In this document: positions 18,138-27,969 of the stretch, one piece after another
Layout of the letters: every line of letters starts with the position of its first letter
How positions within the stretch are numbered: position 1 is the first letter of the stretch
Assembly (NCBI RefSeq): GCF_037101375.1
Contig: NZ_AP029019.1
Span: 3,758,001-3,822,000, forward strand
Source of the DNA: Acidovorax sp. DW039
Lineage (GTDB): Bacteria > Pseudomonadota > Gammaproteobacteria > Burkholderiales > Burkholderiaceae_C
Length of the DNA stretch: 64,000 nt
Direction: 5' to 3'
The notes under the pieces: model-generated
What the model was told of the DNA's origin: nothing
Database searches by the model: none
The model's input: the letters and a program-made list of their open reading frames with translations, nothing else
Made by a program: the position numbers and the translations under genes

Positions 18138-19169
18138 ATGTTCACCCAGCCCGCCCAGCCCCAGCTGCTCAGCGTCATCGTGCCCTGCCGCAACGAGGCC
18201 GCGCACATCGACGCTTTTTGCGACAGCGCCTTGCAGCAGCAATTGCCCCCTGGCTGGCAGATGGAAGTGCTGGTGGCTGACGGTTGCAGCGACGACGGCA
18301 CGCGCGAGCGGCTGCAGCAGCGCTGCGCGGCCGACCCGCGCCTGCGCTGGGTGGACAACCCAGGCCGCATCGTCTCCACCGGGCTCAATGCCTGCCTGCG
18401 CCTGGCGCGTGGCAGCGTGGTGGCACGGCTGGATGTGCACACCCAGTTTGCGCCGGACTACCTAGCCCAGTGCCTAGCGGCGCTGGAACGCACCGGGGCC
18501 GACAACGTGGGCGGCCCCTGGGTGGCCAAAGGGCGCGGTGCCATGGGTAGTGCCATTGCTGCCGCCTTCCAGAGCCGATGGGTGGTGGGCGGGGCGCTTT
18601 CGCGCGACACAGCCTACGAAGGCCCTGTAGACACCGTGTACCTGGGCTGCTGGCCCCGCGCCACGCTGGAGCGCTTTGGCGGCTTTGACGAAGCCCTGGT
18701 GCGCAACCAGGACGACGAGCACAACCTGCGGCTGCGCCTGGGCGGTGCACGCATCTGGCAAAGCGGGCGCATCCAGTCGAGCTACCGCCCCCGCGATTCG
18801 CTGCGCCACCTGTTTGCCCAGCAGCGGCAGTACGGCTACTGGCGGCCCTTTGTGATGCAAAAGCATGGCCAGCCAGGCTCGGTGCGGCAGCTGGTGCCAG
18901 CGGCCTTTGTGGCCGCGTTGCTGGGCTTTGTTGCCATCAGCCCCTGGAGTGTTTGGCCACTGGCAGCGCTGCTGGCAGCGTATGGCGGCTATGTGGGCGC
19001 AGCCTCGGTGTTGGCCGCCCGCGCTGCAGGCCAGTGGAACACCTTGCCGCGCCTGCCGGTGGTGATTGCGGCCTACCACGTCGCCTACGGACTGGGCACC
19101 TGGCGTGGCCTGTGGGATGTGCTGCGGGGCAGCGAGCCCTCGGCCCAGTTTGCGCGCATCACGCGATAA
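18138..19169 (+). CDS. Glycosyltransferase family 2 with C-terminal membrane segments
   Basis: A 343-residue GT-A enzyme. The nucleotide-binding start is LLSVIVPCRNEAAHIDAF, followed by VLVADGCSDDGTRE, ARLDVHTQFAPDYL in place of the DXD region, and NQDDEHNLRLRLGGARIW with the catalytic acid. Hydrophobic helices follow from about residue 250 (VPAAFVAALLGFVAISPWSV and beyond), as in ExoA-type succinoglycan glycosyltransferases. This suggests membrane-associated action on a lipid-linked acceptor. One repeat A copy lies directly upstream. Donor and linkage unknown. Confidence 0.87.
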   Translation: MFTQPAQPQLLSVIVPCRNEAAHIDAFCDSALQQQLPPGWQMEVLVADGCSDDGTRERLQQRCAADPRLRWVDNPGRIVSTGLNACLRLARGSVVARLDVHTQFAPDYLAQCLAALERTGADNVGGPWVAKGRGAMGSAIAAAFQSRWVVGGALSRDTAYEGPVDTVYLGCWPRATLERFGGFDEALVRNQDDEHNLRLRLGGARIWQSGRIQSSYRPRDSLRHLFAQQRQYGYWRPFVMQKHGQPGSVRQLVPAAFVAALLGFVAISPWSVWPLAALLAAYGGYVGAASVLAARAAGQWNTLPRLPVVIAAYHVAYGLGTWRGLWDVLRGSEPSAQFARITR

Positions 19170-19198
19170 GCCTGTTCCCAACCGCTGCACGCCTCCCC

Positions 19199-19936
19199 AT
19201 GAGCCTCGACCCCTCCCACGAACCCGCCGCCGTGCAGGCCCGCTACGCCCGGCGCAATGCGGTAGCCGACGCGCAGCACTACAGCCTGTACGCCAGCGCA
19301 TCGGCTCTGCAGGCGCAGCAAGAACGGCTGCGCGCCATGGTGCAGCTGTGGCGCACGCACGGTTGGCAAAGCCTAGCGGGCCTGCACATCACCGAAGTGG
19401 GCTGCGGCAGCGGCGGCAACCTGCACGACCTGGTGCGCCTGGGCGCAGAGCCCCAGCGCTTGCAAGGGCTGGAATTGCAGACCGAACGCGCCGCCCAGGC
19501 CCGTGCCACCTTGCCCGCCGCGCTGGCTATCCACGCAGGCGATGCGGCCAGCGCCACCATCGCCCCCGGCAGCCAGCAGGCCGTGCTCGCGTTCACTCTG
19601 TTCAGCTCGCTGCTCGACGCCCCCTTCCGCACCGCGCTTGCGCAGCAGATGTGGCAGTGGGTGGCCCCCGGCGGCGGCGTGCTGGTGTATGACTTTGTCG
19701 TCAACAACCCGCGTAACCCCGATGTGCAGGGCGTGCCGTTGGCCGAAGTGCGGCGGCTGTTCCCACAGGCCCGACTGCATTCGCACCGCATCACGCTGGC
19801 ACCGCCGGTGGCGCGCCGCCTTCCCGGCGGCATGATTGCGCCTTGCGCCGCGCTGCTGCCCTTTTTGCGCACCCACCGCCTGACCTGGGCGGTGAAACCA
19901 GCCCTCAGTACGGGGCCTACCGCTTTACCGTCATGA
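19199..19936 (+). CDS. SAM-dependent methyltransferase
   Basis: A 245-residue class I methyltransferase. The SAM motif I is [19 protein letters not shown], followed by [15 protein letters not shown] (motif II acid) and [15 protein letters not shown], then [19 protein letters not shown]. The start ATG 19199 gives a plausible N-terminus ([20 protein letters not shown]). Its stop overlaps the UDP-glucose dehydrogenase start (ATGA), so the two are coupled. From context it may methylate a sugar of the glycan. No sequence feature fixes the substrate. Confidence 0.83.
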   Translation: MSLDPSHEPAAVQARYARRNAVADAQHYSLYASASALQAQQERLRAMVQLWRTHGWQSLAGLHITEVGCGSGGNLHDLVRLGAEPQRLQGLELQTERAAQARATLPAALAIHAGDAASATIAPGSQQAVLAFTLFSSLLDAPFRTALAQQMWQWVAPGGGVLVYDFVVNNPRNPDVQGVPLAEVRRLFPQARLHSHRITLAPPVARRLPGGMIAPCAALLPFLRTHRLTWAVKPALSTGPTALPS

Positions 19937-21285
19937 AAATCACCGTTATCGGCACCGGCTATGTGGGTCTGGTCACTGGCGCTTGCCTGGCAGAAATGGG
20001 CAACCAGGTGGTCTGCCTCGATCTGGACGCCCAGCGCATCGCCGCGCTGAACCGGGGCGAGATGCCCATCCACGAGCCCGGCCTGGGCGATGTGGTGGCG
20101 CGCAATGCCCAGGCCGGGCGCCTGCGCTTCACCACCGACATCGACACCGCCGTGGCGCACGGCCTGCTGCAGTTCATTGCCGTGGGCACACCGCCCAGCG
20201 AGGACGGATCGGCCGACCTGCAGCATGTGCTGGCCGCTGCACGGGCCGTGGCCGAGCGCATGCAGGGCTACAAGCTCATCATCAACAAAAGCACGGTGCC
20301 CGTGGGCACGGCAGATGCCGTGGCGAAGGAAGTAACGCAGGAGCTGGCCGCCCGCGGGCTGCCGCCCGACTTTGCCGTCGTGTCCAACCCCGAATTCCTC
20401 AAGGAAGGCTCTGCAGTGCAGGACTTCATGCGGCCCGACCGCGTGATCGTGGGCAGCGACAACGAGCGCGCCACCGCCCTGATGCGCACGCTGTACGCCC
20501 CCTTCATGCGCAACCGCGAGCGGCTGATCGAGATGGATGTGCGCAGTGCCGAGTTCACCAAATACGCCGCCAACGCCATGCTGGCCACGCGCATCAGTTT
20601 CATGAACGAGCTGGCCCTGCTGGCTGAAAAGCTGGGGGCAGACATTGAGCAGGTGCGCACCGGCATCGGCACCGATCCGCGCATTGGCACGCATTTTTTG
20701 TACGCGGGCACCGGCTACGGCGGCTCGTGCTTTCCCAAAGATGTACGCGCCCTGATTCAGACAGGCGAAAGTGCGGGCCAGCCGCTGCAGATTCTGCAGG
20801 CCGTGCAGGCGGTGAACCAGCGGCAAAAGCAGGTGCTGATCGACAAGATCGTCGCCCGCTTTGGCCCCGACTTGCAAGGCCGCCGCTTTGCGCTGTGGGG
20901 CCTGGCCTTCAAGCCCGGCACCGATGACATGCGCGAGGCGCCGAGCCTGACGGTGATCGAGCAACTGCTAGCGCGGGGTGCCGAGGTGGTGGCCTATGAC
21001 CCGCAGGCCATGCTGCAAGCGCAAGCGGTGCTGAGCCCACGGCCCCACCTGTACTACGCACCCCAGGCCGATGCAGCCCTGGTGGGCGCGGATGCCCTGG
21101 TCATCGTCACCGAGTGGAAGGAATTCCGCAGCCCTGACTTTGCCCACATGGCTGCCACACTGAAGCAACCGGTGGTGTTTGACGGACGCAATCTGTTTGA
21201 GCCCGATACGATGCGCACCGCCGGACTGGAGTACCACCCTGTTGGCCGTGCTGCCGTTCCGTTCGTGGCCGCCTCACATCCCTGA
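19933..21285 (+). CDS. ugd: UDP-glucose 6-dehydrogenase
   Basis: A 450-residue UDP-glucose/GDP-mannose dehydrogenase. The NAD-binding start is [21 protein letters not shown]. The substrate region has [20 protein letters not shown], and the catalytic Cys266 lies in [31 protein letters not shown] opens the C-terminal domain. The product, UDP-glucuronic acid, is a donor for surface polysaccharides. The alternative, a UDP-ManNAc or UDP-GlcNAc 6-dehydrogenase, is less likely because the sequence matches the TuaD/Ugd type. The start is fixed by the four-base overlap with the methyltransferase gene. Confidence 0.93.
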   Translation: MKITVIGTGYVGLVTGACLAEMGNQVVCLDLDAQRIAALNRGEMPIHEPGLGDVVARNAQAGRLRFTTDIDTAVAHGLLQFIAVGTPPSEDGSADLQHVLAAARAVAERMQGYKLIINKSTVPVGTADAVAKEVTQELAARGLPPDFAVVSNPEFLKEGSAVQDFMRPDRVIVGSDNERATALMRTLYAPFMRNRERLIEMDVRSAEFTKYAANAMLATRISFMNELALLAEKLGADIEQVRTGIGTDPRIGTHFLYAGTGYGGSCFPKDVRALIQTGESAGQPLQILQAVQAVNQRQKQVLIDKIVARFGPDLQGRRFALWGLAFKPGTDDMREAPSLTVIEQLLARGAEVVAYDPQAMLQAQAVLSPRPHLYYAPQADAALVGADALVIVTEWKEFRSPDFAHMAATLKQPVVFDGRNLFEPDTMRTAGLEYHPVGRAAVPFVAASHP

Positions 21286-21290
21286 ACACC

Positions 21291-22448
21291 ATGTCCACCA
21301 CACCTTTCCTCCCCTTCGCCCGCCCCGACATCGGTGACGCCGAAATCGCCGCTGTGACCGAGGCCATGCGCTCCGGCTGGGTCACCACCGGCCCCGTCAC
21401 ACGCCAGTTTGAACAGAACTTTGTGGACTACCTGGGCGGTGGGCTGCAGGGCGTGGCCGTGAATTCGGCCACGGCCGGGTTGCACCTGGCGCTGGAGGCC
21501 TTGGGCATTGGCCCGGGGGACGAGGTGATTGCACCCACCCTCACCTTCACCGCCACGGTGGAGGTGGTGCGCTATCTGGGGGCCGATGCGGTACTGGTGG
21601 ATGTGGACCCGGTCACGCTGAACATCGACCCCGCCAAAATCCGCGCCGCCATCACGCCCCGCACCAAAGCCATCATGCCGGTGCACTACGGCGGCCTGGC
21701 ATGCGACATGGATGCGATCCTGACCATTGCCCAAGAGCATGGCCTGAAGGTAGTGGAAGACGCTGCCCATGCTCTGCCCACCACCTGGCGCGGCGCGCTG
21801 GTGGGGCAGTTGCAGTCTGATGTGACGGTGTTCAGCTTTTACGCCAACAAGACCATCACCACCGGCGAAGGCGGCATGGCCGTGACGCGCGATGCAGCCC
21901 TGGCCCAGCGCATGCGCGTGATGCGCCTGCACGGCATGAACCGCGATGCGTTTGACCGCTTCACATCCAAGACCCCGGCCTGGTACTACGAGGTGGTCGC
22001 CCCCGGCTTCAAATACAACATGACCGATGTGGCTGCCGCCATGGGCGTGCAGCAGCTGGCACGCCTGCCACAGTTTGTGCAACGGCGTGAGGAGCTGGCC
22101 CAGCGCTACCACGCCGCGCTGGCCAGCCTGCCCCTGGTACTGCCCGCCACGGCCCCAACGGGCGATGTGCATGCCTGGCACCTGTACGTGGTGCGCCTTG
22201 CGCCGCAGGCACGCATCGGGCGCGATGCGTTGATCCAGGGCCTGTCAGACCGGGGCATTGGCACCAGCGTGCACTATGTGCCGCTGCACCGCCACCCCTA
22301 CTGGCGCGACCGCTACCAGCTCACGCCCGAGCAGTTTCCGCATGCCGATGCCGCCTACCTAGCCATGGTGAGCCTGCCCCTGTTCACCGCCATGAGCGAT
22401 GCAGACCAGGAACGGGTGATTGCCGCTCTGCACGAGCTGCTGGGCTGA
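21291..22448 (+). CDS. DegT/DnrJ/EryC1/StrS-family sugar aminotransferase
   Basis: A 385-residue PLP enzyme that aminates keto sugars. The PLP lysine is Lys187 in [15 protein letters not shown]. Other blocks are [15 protein letters not shown] near the start, [24 protein letters not shown], and [15 protein letters not shown] with the Asp that contacts the PLP nitrogen. With the CapD-type dehydratase at the head of the cluster it could make a 4-amino-4,6-dideoxy sugar, as PglE and PglF do. It starts five bases after ugd and is followed by the initiating transferase. The specific sugar is inferred. Confidence 0.9.
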   Translation: MSTTPFLPFARPDIGDAEIAAVTEAMRSGWVTTGPVTRQFEQNFVDYLGGGLQGVAVNSATAGLHLALEALGIGPGDEVIAPTLTFTATVEVVRYLGADAVLVDVDPVTLNIDPAKIRAAITPRTKAIMPVHYGGLACDMDAILTIAQEHGLKVVEDAAHALPTTWRGALVGQLQSDVTVFSFYANKTITTGEGGMAVTRDAALAQRMRVMRLHGMNRDAFDRFTSKTPAWYYEVVAPGFKYNMTDVAAAMGVQQLARLPQFVQRREELAQRYHAALASLPLVLPATAPTGDVHAWHLYVVRLAPQARIGRDALIQGLSDRGIGTSVHYVPLHRHPYWRDRYQLTPEQFPHADAAYLAMVSLPLFTAMSDADQERVIAALHELLG

Positions 22449-22476
22449 AGAACTCTGCCCGCCACCTCTATCAACC

Positions 22477-23097
22477 ATGTGGATCAAGCGCGCTTTTGAC
22501 ATCGCCTTTTCGGCCACCGTGCTGCTGATGCTGGCACCGCTGCTGGCCGTGATTGCGCTGTGGGTGCGCCGTGACTCGCCCGGCCCCATCATCTACCAGC
22601 AAGAGCGCGTGGGCCGGCATGGGCAGCTGTTTCGCATCTACAAGTTCCGCACCATGCGCGTGGGGGCCGATGCCGCCGGGCCGCAGATCACGGTGGGGGC
22701 CGACGCACGCATCACCCGTGCGGGCCAATTCTTGCGCCGCACCAAGCTCGATGAACTGCCCCAGTTTGCCAATGTGCTGTGCGGTGACATGAGCGTGGTG
22801 GGCCCGAGGCCTGAGGTGCCTAAGTACGTGGCGCTGTATCCCACCGAGGTCGCTGCGCAGGTGCTGAGCGTGCGCCCCGGCATCACCGACCTGGCCTCGC
22901 TGGCCTACCGCGATGAGAGCGAAGTGCTGGCACGCAGCAACGACCCCGAGCGTGCCTATGTGCAGGAAATTCTGCCCGCCAAGCTGCAATACGCCTGCCA
23001 ATATGTGCAGCAGCGCAGCCTGTGGCTGGACCTGCGCATCATCGCCCGCACGGCGGCTGCCGTGTTCAGCGCGCCAGCGGACCCGCAGAAACCTTAA
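22477..23097 (+). CDS. Undecaprenyl-phosphate sugar-1-phosphate transferase (PglC/WcaJ-type)
   Basis: A 206-residue monotopic phosphoglycosyl transferase. One hydrophobic N-terminal segment (FDIAFSATVLLMLAPLLAVI) is followed by the family core: DSPGPIIYQQERVGRHGQLF, IYKFRTMRVGADAAGP, and LRRTKLDELPQFANVLCGDMSVVGPRPEVP. The Asp-Glu dyad of the catalytic site is in LDELPQ. It starts glycan assembly by moving a sugar phosphate onto undecaprenyl phosphate. The short form, without the WcaJ N-terminal membrane domain, is the PglC type, which agrees with the PglF- and PglE-like partners in this cluster. Confidence 0.92.
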   Translation: MWIKRAFDIAFSATVLLMLAPLLAVIALWVRRDSPGPIIYQQERVGRHGQLFRIYKFRTMRVGADAAGPQITVGADARITRAGQFLRRTKLDELPQFANVLCGDMSVVGPRPEVPKYVALYPTEVAAQVLSVRPGITDLASLAYRDESEVLARSNDPERAYVQEILPAKLQYACQYVQQRSLWLDLRIIARTAAAVFSAPADPQKP

Positions 23098-23109
23098 AAT
23101 GACAGGTTC

Positions 23110-23135
23110 GGCTGTGAAAGCATGCCTTCACAGCC
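23110..23135. terminator. Hairpin between the glycan cluster and lysS
   Basis: GGCTGTGAA (23110-23118) pairs with TTCACAGCC (23127-23135). It starts 13 bp after the last glycan gene and has no T run after it, so it may be a weak or factor-dependent terminator, or an mRNA end. Confidence 0.45.
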
Positions 23136-23237
23136 CACCGATTTCGCCCCAGTACAGCGCCGATAGCCACCCCACGGCCGCCCCTTGCGCGCCGTGGCCC
23201 CCTTCCAAAAGCCCTGCATCCACAGCACACAGCCACC

Positions 23238-24791
23238 ATGTCTGAACAGAACCACGCCCTCGCACCCCAAGACGAAAACCAGCTCATCGCCGAGCGCCGC
23301 GAAAAGCTCCGCGCCCTGCGTGAAGCCCAGGCACAAGGCGGCGGCGTTGCCTTCCCCAACGACTTCAAGCCCGCCCACAAGGCGGCCGAGCTGCAAACGG
23401 CCTACGCAGGCCACGACGCAGAAACGCTGGAAGCCAGTCCCGTCACCGTCAGCGTGGGTGGCCGCATGATGCTCAAGCGCGTGATGGGCAAGGCCAGCTT
23501 TGCCACGGTGCAAGACGGCTCCCTGGGTGACACCGGTGGCCGCATCCAGCTGTATGTGACGCGCGATGCGCTGGGCGAGGAACTGTACGCCGCCTTCAAG
23601 CACTGGGATCTGGGCGACATCTTGGGTGCAGAAGGCACGCTGATGAAGACCAAGACGGGCGAGCTGTCCATCAAGGTGACGAGCCTGCGCCTGCTCACCA
23701 AGAGCCTGCGCCCCCTGCCCGACAAGTTCCACGGCATGAGCGACCAGGAGCAGAAGTACCGCCAGCGCTATGTGGACCTGATCACCGACGAACACGCCCG
23801 CAAGCGCTTCATGGCGCGCAGCAAGGCGGTGTCGGGCATTCGTGACTTCATGGTGCAGCACGGCTTTCTGGAGGTGGAAACGCCCATGCTCCACCCCATT
23901 CCTGGCGGTGCCAATGCCAAGCCGTTCATCACGCACCACAACGCGCTGGACCAGGAGATGTACCTGCGCATTGCGCCTGAGCTGTACCTCAAGCGCCTGA
24001 TCGTGGGCGGGTTTGAGCGTGTGTTCGAAATCAACCGCAACTTCCGCAACGAAGGCATCTCGGTGCGCCACAACCCCGAGTTCACGATGATGGAGTTCTA
24101 CGCGGCCTACTGGAACTACCGCGACCTGATGGACTACACCGAGCAACTGGTTCGCGACGCCGCCATGAAAGCCGCTGGCACGCTGCAGCTCACCTACGGC
24201 GGCAAGCCCGTGGACCTGGCCCAGCCGTTTGAGCGCCTGACCATCACCGAAGCCATCGTCAAGCACACAGACGCAGGCGACAACGTGAACAGCCGCGACT
24301 GGCTGGTGGCCGCACTCAAGAAGCTGGGTATGAACGAAGAGAAGGACAAGCTCTCCACCCGTACGCTGGCCAGCCTGCAGGTGCTGTACTTTGAAGAAGT
24401 GGTGGAAGAGAAGCTGTGGAACCCCACCTTCATCATGGAGCACCCCACCGAGATCAGCCCCCTGGCGCGCGCCAACGACACCCGCCCCGAGGTGACAGAG
24501 CGCTTTGAGCTGTACATCACCGGCCGCGAATTCGGCAACGGCTTCAGCGAGCTGAACGACGCTGAAGACCAGGCTGCACGCTTCCACGCCCAGGTGGCCG
24601 CCAAGGACAGCGGCGACGACGAAGCCATGTTCTTCGACCACGACTTTGTGCGTGCGCTCGAATACGGCATGCCTCCCACCGGCGGCTGCGGTATTGGCAT
24701 TGACCGTCTGATGATGCTGCTGACCGATAGCCCCAGCATCCGCGACATCATCCTCTTCCCGGCCCTGCGCCGCGAAGGCCACCACGCCTGA
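23238..24791 (+). CDS. lysS: Lysyl-tRNA synthetase, class II
   Basis: LysRS, 517 residues. The N-terminal OB-fold anticodon-binding domain covers roughly residues 60-180 ([25 protein letters not shown]). The class II catalytic core follows, with motif 1 around [21 protein letters not shown], motif 2 [20 protein letters not shown], and motif 3 [19 protein letters not shown]. The end [14 protein letters not shown] is standard. It charges tRNA-Lys in the cytoplasm. Preceded by a 140-bp gap with a hairpin, so it is likely a separate transcript from the glycan genes. Confidence 0.98.
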   Translation: MSEQNHALAPQDENQLIAERREKLRALREAQAQGGGVAFPNDFKPAHKAAELQTAYAGHDAETLEASPVTVSVGGRMMLKRVMGKASFATVQDGSLGDTGGRIQLYVTRDALGEELYAAFKHWDLGDILGAEGTLMKTKTGELSIKVTSLRLLTKSLRPLPDKFHGMSDQEQKYRQRYVDLITDEHARKRFMARSKAVSGIRDFMVQHGFLEVETPMLHPIPGGANAKPFITHHNALDQEMYLRIAPELYLKRLIVGGFERVFEINRNFRNEGISVRHNPEFTMMEFYAAYWNYRDLMDYTEQLVRDAAMKAAGTLQLTYGGKPVDLAQPFERLTITEAIVKHTDAGDNVNSRDWLVAALKKLGMNEEKDKLSTRTLASLQVLYFEEVVEEKLWNPTFIMEHPTEISPLARANDTRPEVTERFELYITGREFGNGFSELNDAEDQAARFHAQVAAKDSGDDEAMFFDHDFVRALEYGMPPTGGCGIGIDRLMMLLTDSPSIRDIILFPALRREGHHA

Positions 24792-24844
24792 GACCAGGGC
24801 AACAAGCCGCAGTACACGGGCAGGATCTGAACATCACAAGCGCC

Positions 24845-25489
24845 ATGGCCATCCCCAAACATCGCTTGCCAGAGTGGGTGCAAGACTGGCTGGAGGTGAT
24901 CGTGCCCGGCGGTCAGATTCTGGGCATCCTGCTCATTGCGTACCTGCTGCAGGGGCTCCTGCGGCGGCTGGTGCGCAAGGCTGCTGTGCGCTACCAGTTA
25001 CCGGGCGAGCTGGTGGTGCCCATCAACGGCCTGATCCGCTGGACCATCATGGCCAGCGCCGTGCTGTTGGCGCTGGAGCGCCTGGGCGTGTCGGCCACTG
25101 TGCTGTGGACAGCCTTCACCGGCTTTGCCACCGTGGGAGCCGTAGCGTTTTTTGCGGCGTGGAGCGTGCTGTCCAACCTGTTCTGCGCGCTGCTGATCTT
25201 CACCGTGCGGCCCTTTCGCATTGGGGACCACATCGAGGTGCTGGACACCGCCGAGAAGCCCGGAGCCAAGGGCATGGTGGTGGATGTGAACCTGCTCTAC
25301 ACCACGCTGGAAGAGTTCAACACCCCACCGGGCAGCGCCTGGATGCAGATTCCGAATGCGCTGATCTTCCAGCGCGTAGTGCGGCGCTGGCATGGGGTGC
25401 CGCCCGCAGGGGCTGTAGCCCCCACGCAATCATCACCCCCCGCTCACGAAAACAGGCCGGAGCCTGGGGCGGCGTCACCGGTGCCTTGA
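24845..25489 (+). CDS. Small mechanosensitive channel (MscS family)
   Basis: A 214-residue protein with an N-terminal helix pair, then the pore-lining helix and beta domain of MscS: LWTAFTGFATVGAVAFFAAWSVLSNLFCALLIFTVRPFRIGDHIEVL. The segment NLLYTTLEEFNTPPGSAWMQIPNALIF matches the conserved beta-domain pattern. It would release osmolytes at high membrane tension. The protein is shorter than E. coli MscS and ends with a Pro/Ala/Glu-rich tail of about 35 residues. The start MAIPKHRLPEW follows lysS by 53 bp. Confidence 0.88.
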   Translation: MAIPKHRLPEWVQDWLEVIVPGGQILGILLIAYLLQGLLRRLVRKAAVRYQLPGELVVPINGLIRWTIMASAVLLALERLGVSATVLWTAFTGFATVGAVAFFAAWSVLSNLFCALLIFTVRPFRIGDHIEVLDTAEKPGAKGMVVDVNLLYTTLEEFNTPPGSAWMQIPNALIFQRVVRRWHGVPPAGAVAPTQSSPPAHENRPEPGAASPVP

Positions 25490-25523
25490 CACCGGAACGG
25501 TCTGCACAAGATCGCTCAGCACA

Positions 25524-25550
25524 GTGCCCCTCATGCGCTATGTGGGGCAC
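25524..25550. terminator. Hairpin between convergent mscS-like gene and nagZ
   Basis: GTGCCCC (25524-25530) pairs with GGGGCAC (25544-25550) across a 13-nt loop, in the 71-bp gap between two convergent genes. There is no clear T run, so this is a weak terminator candidate. Confidence 0.4.
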
Positions 25551-25560
25551 CGATGTCTCA

Positions 25561-26652
25561 TCACATCAACAAATCCAGCGCCTGCATGTACGCAGGCTGC
25601 AGCATCAGCTCATCCCAGGGCTGGGGCAGGGTTTCGGGCAGCAGCGCCACGCGGCGTGATTCGCTGTCTACATCAGGCTGCCAGCGGCCTTGCGCCTGTG
25701 CGGCGGCCAGTCCGTCAATCAACTCGTCCACTGCCTCGCCCTTGCCCAGGCTCTGGTTGCACAGCAGCACGAGATCGCAGCCTGCCTCCAGCGCAGCCAA
25801 TGCAGCATCGGTGTAGCTCACCACCTGGCCATCAATGCGCCGTGCGCCTTCCATGCTCAGGTCGTCGCTGAAGATGGTCCCGTCAAAGCGCATCTGGCGG
25901 CGCAAAATCTCTTGCAGCCAGCGCTGCGAGAAGCCTGCGGGACGGCTGTCCACCTTGGGGTAGATGACGTGGGCGGGCATTACGCTGGTGAGCGTGGTGC
26001 TGAGCCAGGGGTATGGCGCAGCGTCGTCGGCCAGGATGGCTTTGAGGCTGCGCTTGTCCACCGGCACTTCGGTGTGCGAATCGGCCTTGACGAAACCGTG
26101 GCCTGGGAAATGTTTGCCGCAGTTGGCCATGCCCGCCTGCAGCAGGCCGTGCATCAGGCTCTTGGCCAGCAGGGCCACCACGCGCGGGTCGCGGTGGAAG
26201 GCGCGGTCGCCAATCACGCCGCTTTCGCCCCAGTCCAAATCCAGCACGGGCGTAAAGCTGAAATCCACGCCGCACGCACGCAGCTCGCTGCCCAGCACAT
26301 AGCCCGCTGCGGTGGCCGCATTGGTGGCACGCAGCGCACCGCTGCCGGGCACAGCCTTGGCACCCTTGCCGTCATCCATCCACATCTCGCCCAGCGCGCG
26401 CATGGGCGGCAGGTGGGTGAAGCCATCGGTGCGAAAACGCTGCACGCGCCCGCCTTCGTGGTCCACACAAATGAGCAGATCGTCACGCACGGCCTTGATG
26501 CTGCTGGTGAGCTGCAGCAGCTGGGCTCGGTCCACCCAGTTGCGGGCGAACAGGATGATGCCGCCCACCAGCGGGTGGGCCAGGCGGCGGCGGTCGGTGG
26601 CGGTGAGTTCGGTGCCAGCGATGTCAATGATGAGAGGGGCGTGTTCGGTCAT
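25561..26652 (-). CDS. nagZ: Beta-N-acetylhexosaminidase (cell-wall recycling)
   Basis: NagZ, 363 residues from ATG 26652, family GH3. It removes GlcNAc from anhydromuropeptides during peptidoglycan recycling in the cytoplasm. Visible blocks: [42 protein letters not shown], the loop with the acid/base region [18 protein letters not shown], and [15 protein letters not shown] with the nucleophile Asp. An upstream TTG at 26682 would add 10 residues translated from a repeat A copy, so I prefer ATG 26652. Last gene of the long lepA-side operon. Confidence 0.95.
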   Translation of the reverse strand: MTEHAPLIIDIAGTELTATDRRRLAHPLVGGIILFARNWVDRAQLLQLTSSIKAVRDDLLICVDHEGGRVQRFRTDGFTHLPPMRALGEMWMDDGKGAKAVPGSGALRATNAATAAGYVLGSELRACGVDFSFTPVLDLDWGESGVIGDRAFHRDPRVVALLAKSLMHGLLQAGMANCGKHFPGHGFVKADSHTEVPVDKRSLKAILADDAAPYPWLSTTLTSVMPAHVIYPKVDSRPAGFSQRWLQEILRRQMRFDGTIFSDDLSMEGARRIDGQVVSYTDAALAALEAGCDLVLLCNQSLGKGEAVDELIDGLAAAQAQGRWQPDVDSESRRVALLPETLPQPWDELMLQPAYMQALDLLM

Positions 26653-26671
26653 GGAAGATCGGAGGGGATGA

Positions 26672-26728
26672 ATTGCTATCAAATCAAGAGCTTCTTGCGC
26701 TTATGGGATGAGCGCTGGAGGCTGATTT
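26672..26728. repeat. Dispersed palindromic repeat A, copy 4, overlapping the acpS end
   Basis: Reads ttgctatcaaatcaagagct, then tgcgctta, spacer, gagcgctggaggctgatttg. It spans the acpS stop and supplies the final codons of acpS on the - strand (NQPPALIP). Confidence 0.75.
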
Positions 26729-27123
26729 GCCTCCAAACGTTCCACCACGCAGAAGCTGGCGGCATAGTCGGTCTCGTCGGTCACGCTCAGGTGCGCGTGC
26801 AGGCTGCGTTCTTCAAACCAAGCTTTCAAAGCTCCGTGCAGCACGATGACAGGCTGGCCGCTGGGCAGCTTGGCCACCTCGCAGTGGCGCCACGTCATGG
26901 GCATGCGCATGCCCAGGCCTACGGCCTTGCTGAAGGCCTCTTTGGCTGAGAAGCGCGTGGCCAGGTAGCGCAGGCCGCGGTCGGGCCAGCGCTCGGTGCG
27001 CTCGCGCCACACAGCCAGTTCGCCCGCAGCCAGCACCTTCTCGGCAAAGCGGTCGCCGTGACGCTCCAGGCTCTCGCGAATGCGGCGCACATCGCAGATG
27101 TCGGTGCCAATGCCGTAGATCAT
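26701..27123 (-). CDS. acpS: Holo-[acyl-carrier-protein] synthase
   Basis: AcpS, 140 residues, transfers phosphopantetheine from CoA to the acyl carrier protein encoded at 40.3 kb. The start [15 protein letters not shown] holds the metal-binding Asp. [18 protein letters not shown], with the Glu and Lys that contact CoA and metal, is the second signature. The C-terminal ten residues (ANQPPALIP region) and the stop fall inside a repeat A copy, so the natural end of the protein appears to have been replaced by repeat sequence. Follows pdxJ in the usual order. Confidence 0.95.
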   Translation of the reverse strand: MIYGIGTDICDVRRIRESLERHGDRFAEKVLAAGELAVWRERTERWPDRGLRYLATRFSAKEAFSKAVGLGMRMPMTWRHCEVAKLPSGQPVIVLHGALKAWFEERSLHAHLSVTDETDYAASFCVVERLEANQPPALIP

Positions 27124-27134
27124 GGTTTTGAGTG

Positions 27135-27184
27135 AAATATGCCTCTAGCGCTTGATAGATCAGCGCAAGCAGCTATCAAATCAG
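27135..27184. repeat. Dispersed palindromic repeat A, copy 5
   Basis: On the - strand it reads tgatagctgcttgcgctgat, spacer, caagcgctagaggcatattt. It fills the gap between the acpS start and the pdxJ end; the pdxJ TGA stop lies at its edge. Confidence 0.78.
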
Positions 27185-27969
27185 GAGTTGCTGTGACCTT
27201 CAAAGCCCGCATCGATACACGCTTGGTAAGCCTGCACCGTGGCGGCGTAGCCCAGCTCCAGCGCGTCGGCAATCAGCGCGTGGCCGATGGAGACTTCGAG
27301 CACACCGGGCACTTCGCGCACAAAAGCGGCGAGGTTGTAGCGGTTGAGGTCATGCCCGGCGTTCACGCCCAGCCCCGCATCCAGCGCCGCCTGGGCGGCT
27401 GCAGCGTAGCGGGCCAGTTGCTCGGCCTGCTGGGGGGTTCCCCAGGCGGCGGCGTAGGGTTCGGTGTACAGCTCCACGCGGTCTGCGCCCACGGCCTTGG
27501 CTGCAGCCATCTGCTCGGGCACGGGGTCCATGAACAGGCTCACGCGCACGCCCAAGGCCTTGCACTCGGCCACCAGCGGGGCCAGGCGCTCAGCGTCTTG
27601 CGGAAAGCTCCAGCCGTGGTCGCTGGTGAATTGGTCTTCGCTGTCGGGCACAAAGGTGGCCTGATGGGGGCGCACGGTGCGGATGAACTCCATCAGGTTC
27701 TGCGAGGGGTTGCCTTCAATGTTGTATTCGCGGTCAGGCCAGGCCTTCATCAGTTCGGCCAGCTCGTACACATCGTGCGCGCGGATGTGGCGCTCGTCAG
27801 GCCGGGGGTGCACAGTAATGCCCTGTGCACCGGCCTGCAGGCACAGGGTAGCAGCGCGGGTCACGCTGGGAATACCCAGGTGGCGCGTGTTGCGTACCAG
27901 GGCGACCTTGTTGACGTTGACGGACAGGGCGGTGCGGTGACGAGAATGTTGGGAGGGCTGGGTGGTCAT
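27181..27969 (-). CDS. pdxJ: Pyridoxine 5'-phosphate synthase
   Basis: PdxJ, 262 residues from ATG 27969, condenses 1-deoxyxylulose 5-phosphate with aminoacetone 3-phosphate to pyridoxine 5'-phosphate. Family blocks: [18 protein letters not shown] at the start, [33 protein letters not shown], and [18 protein letters not shown] near the C-terminus. The start overlaps the recO stop by four bases (ATGA); the longer open frame lies inside recO. It provides PLP used by several enzymes in this window. Confidence 0.97.
   Translation of the reverse strand: MTTQPSQHSRHRTALSVNVNKVALVRNTRHLGIPSVTRAATLCLQAGAQGITVHPRPDERHIRAHDVYELAELMKAWPDREYNIEGNPSQNLMEFIRTVRPHQATFVPDSEDQFTSDHGWSFPQDAERLAPLVAECKALGVRVSLFMDPVPEQMAAAKAVGADRVELYTEPYAAAWGTPQQAEQLARYAAAAQAALDAGLGVNAGHDLNRYNLAAFVREVPGVLEVSIGHALIADALELGYAATVQAYQACIDAGFEGHSNS

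Noticed and set aside
25690..26949. + strand open frame across nagZ and acpS
   Set aside because: It runs antisense over two recognised genes with different ends, and encodes no known motif.
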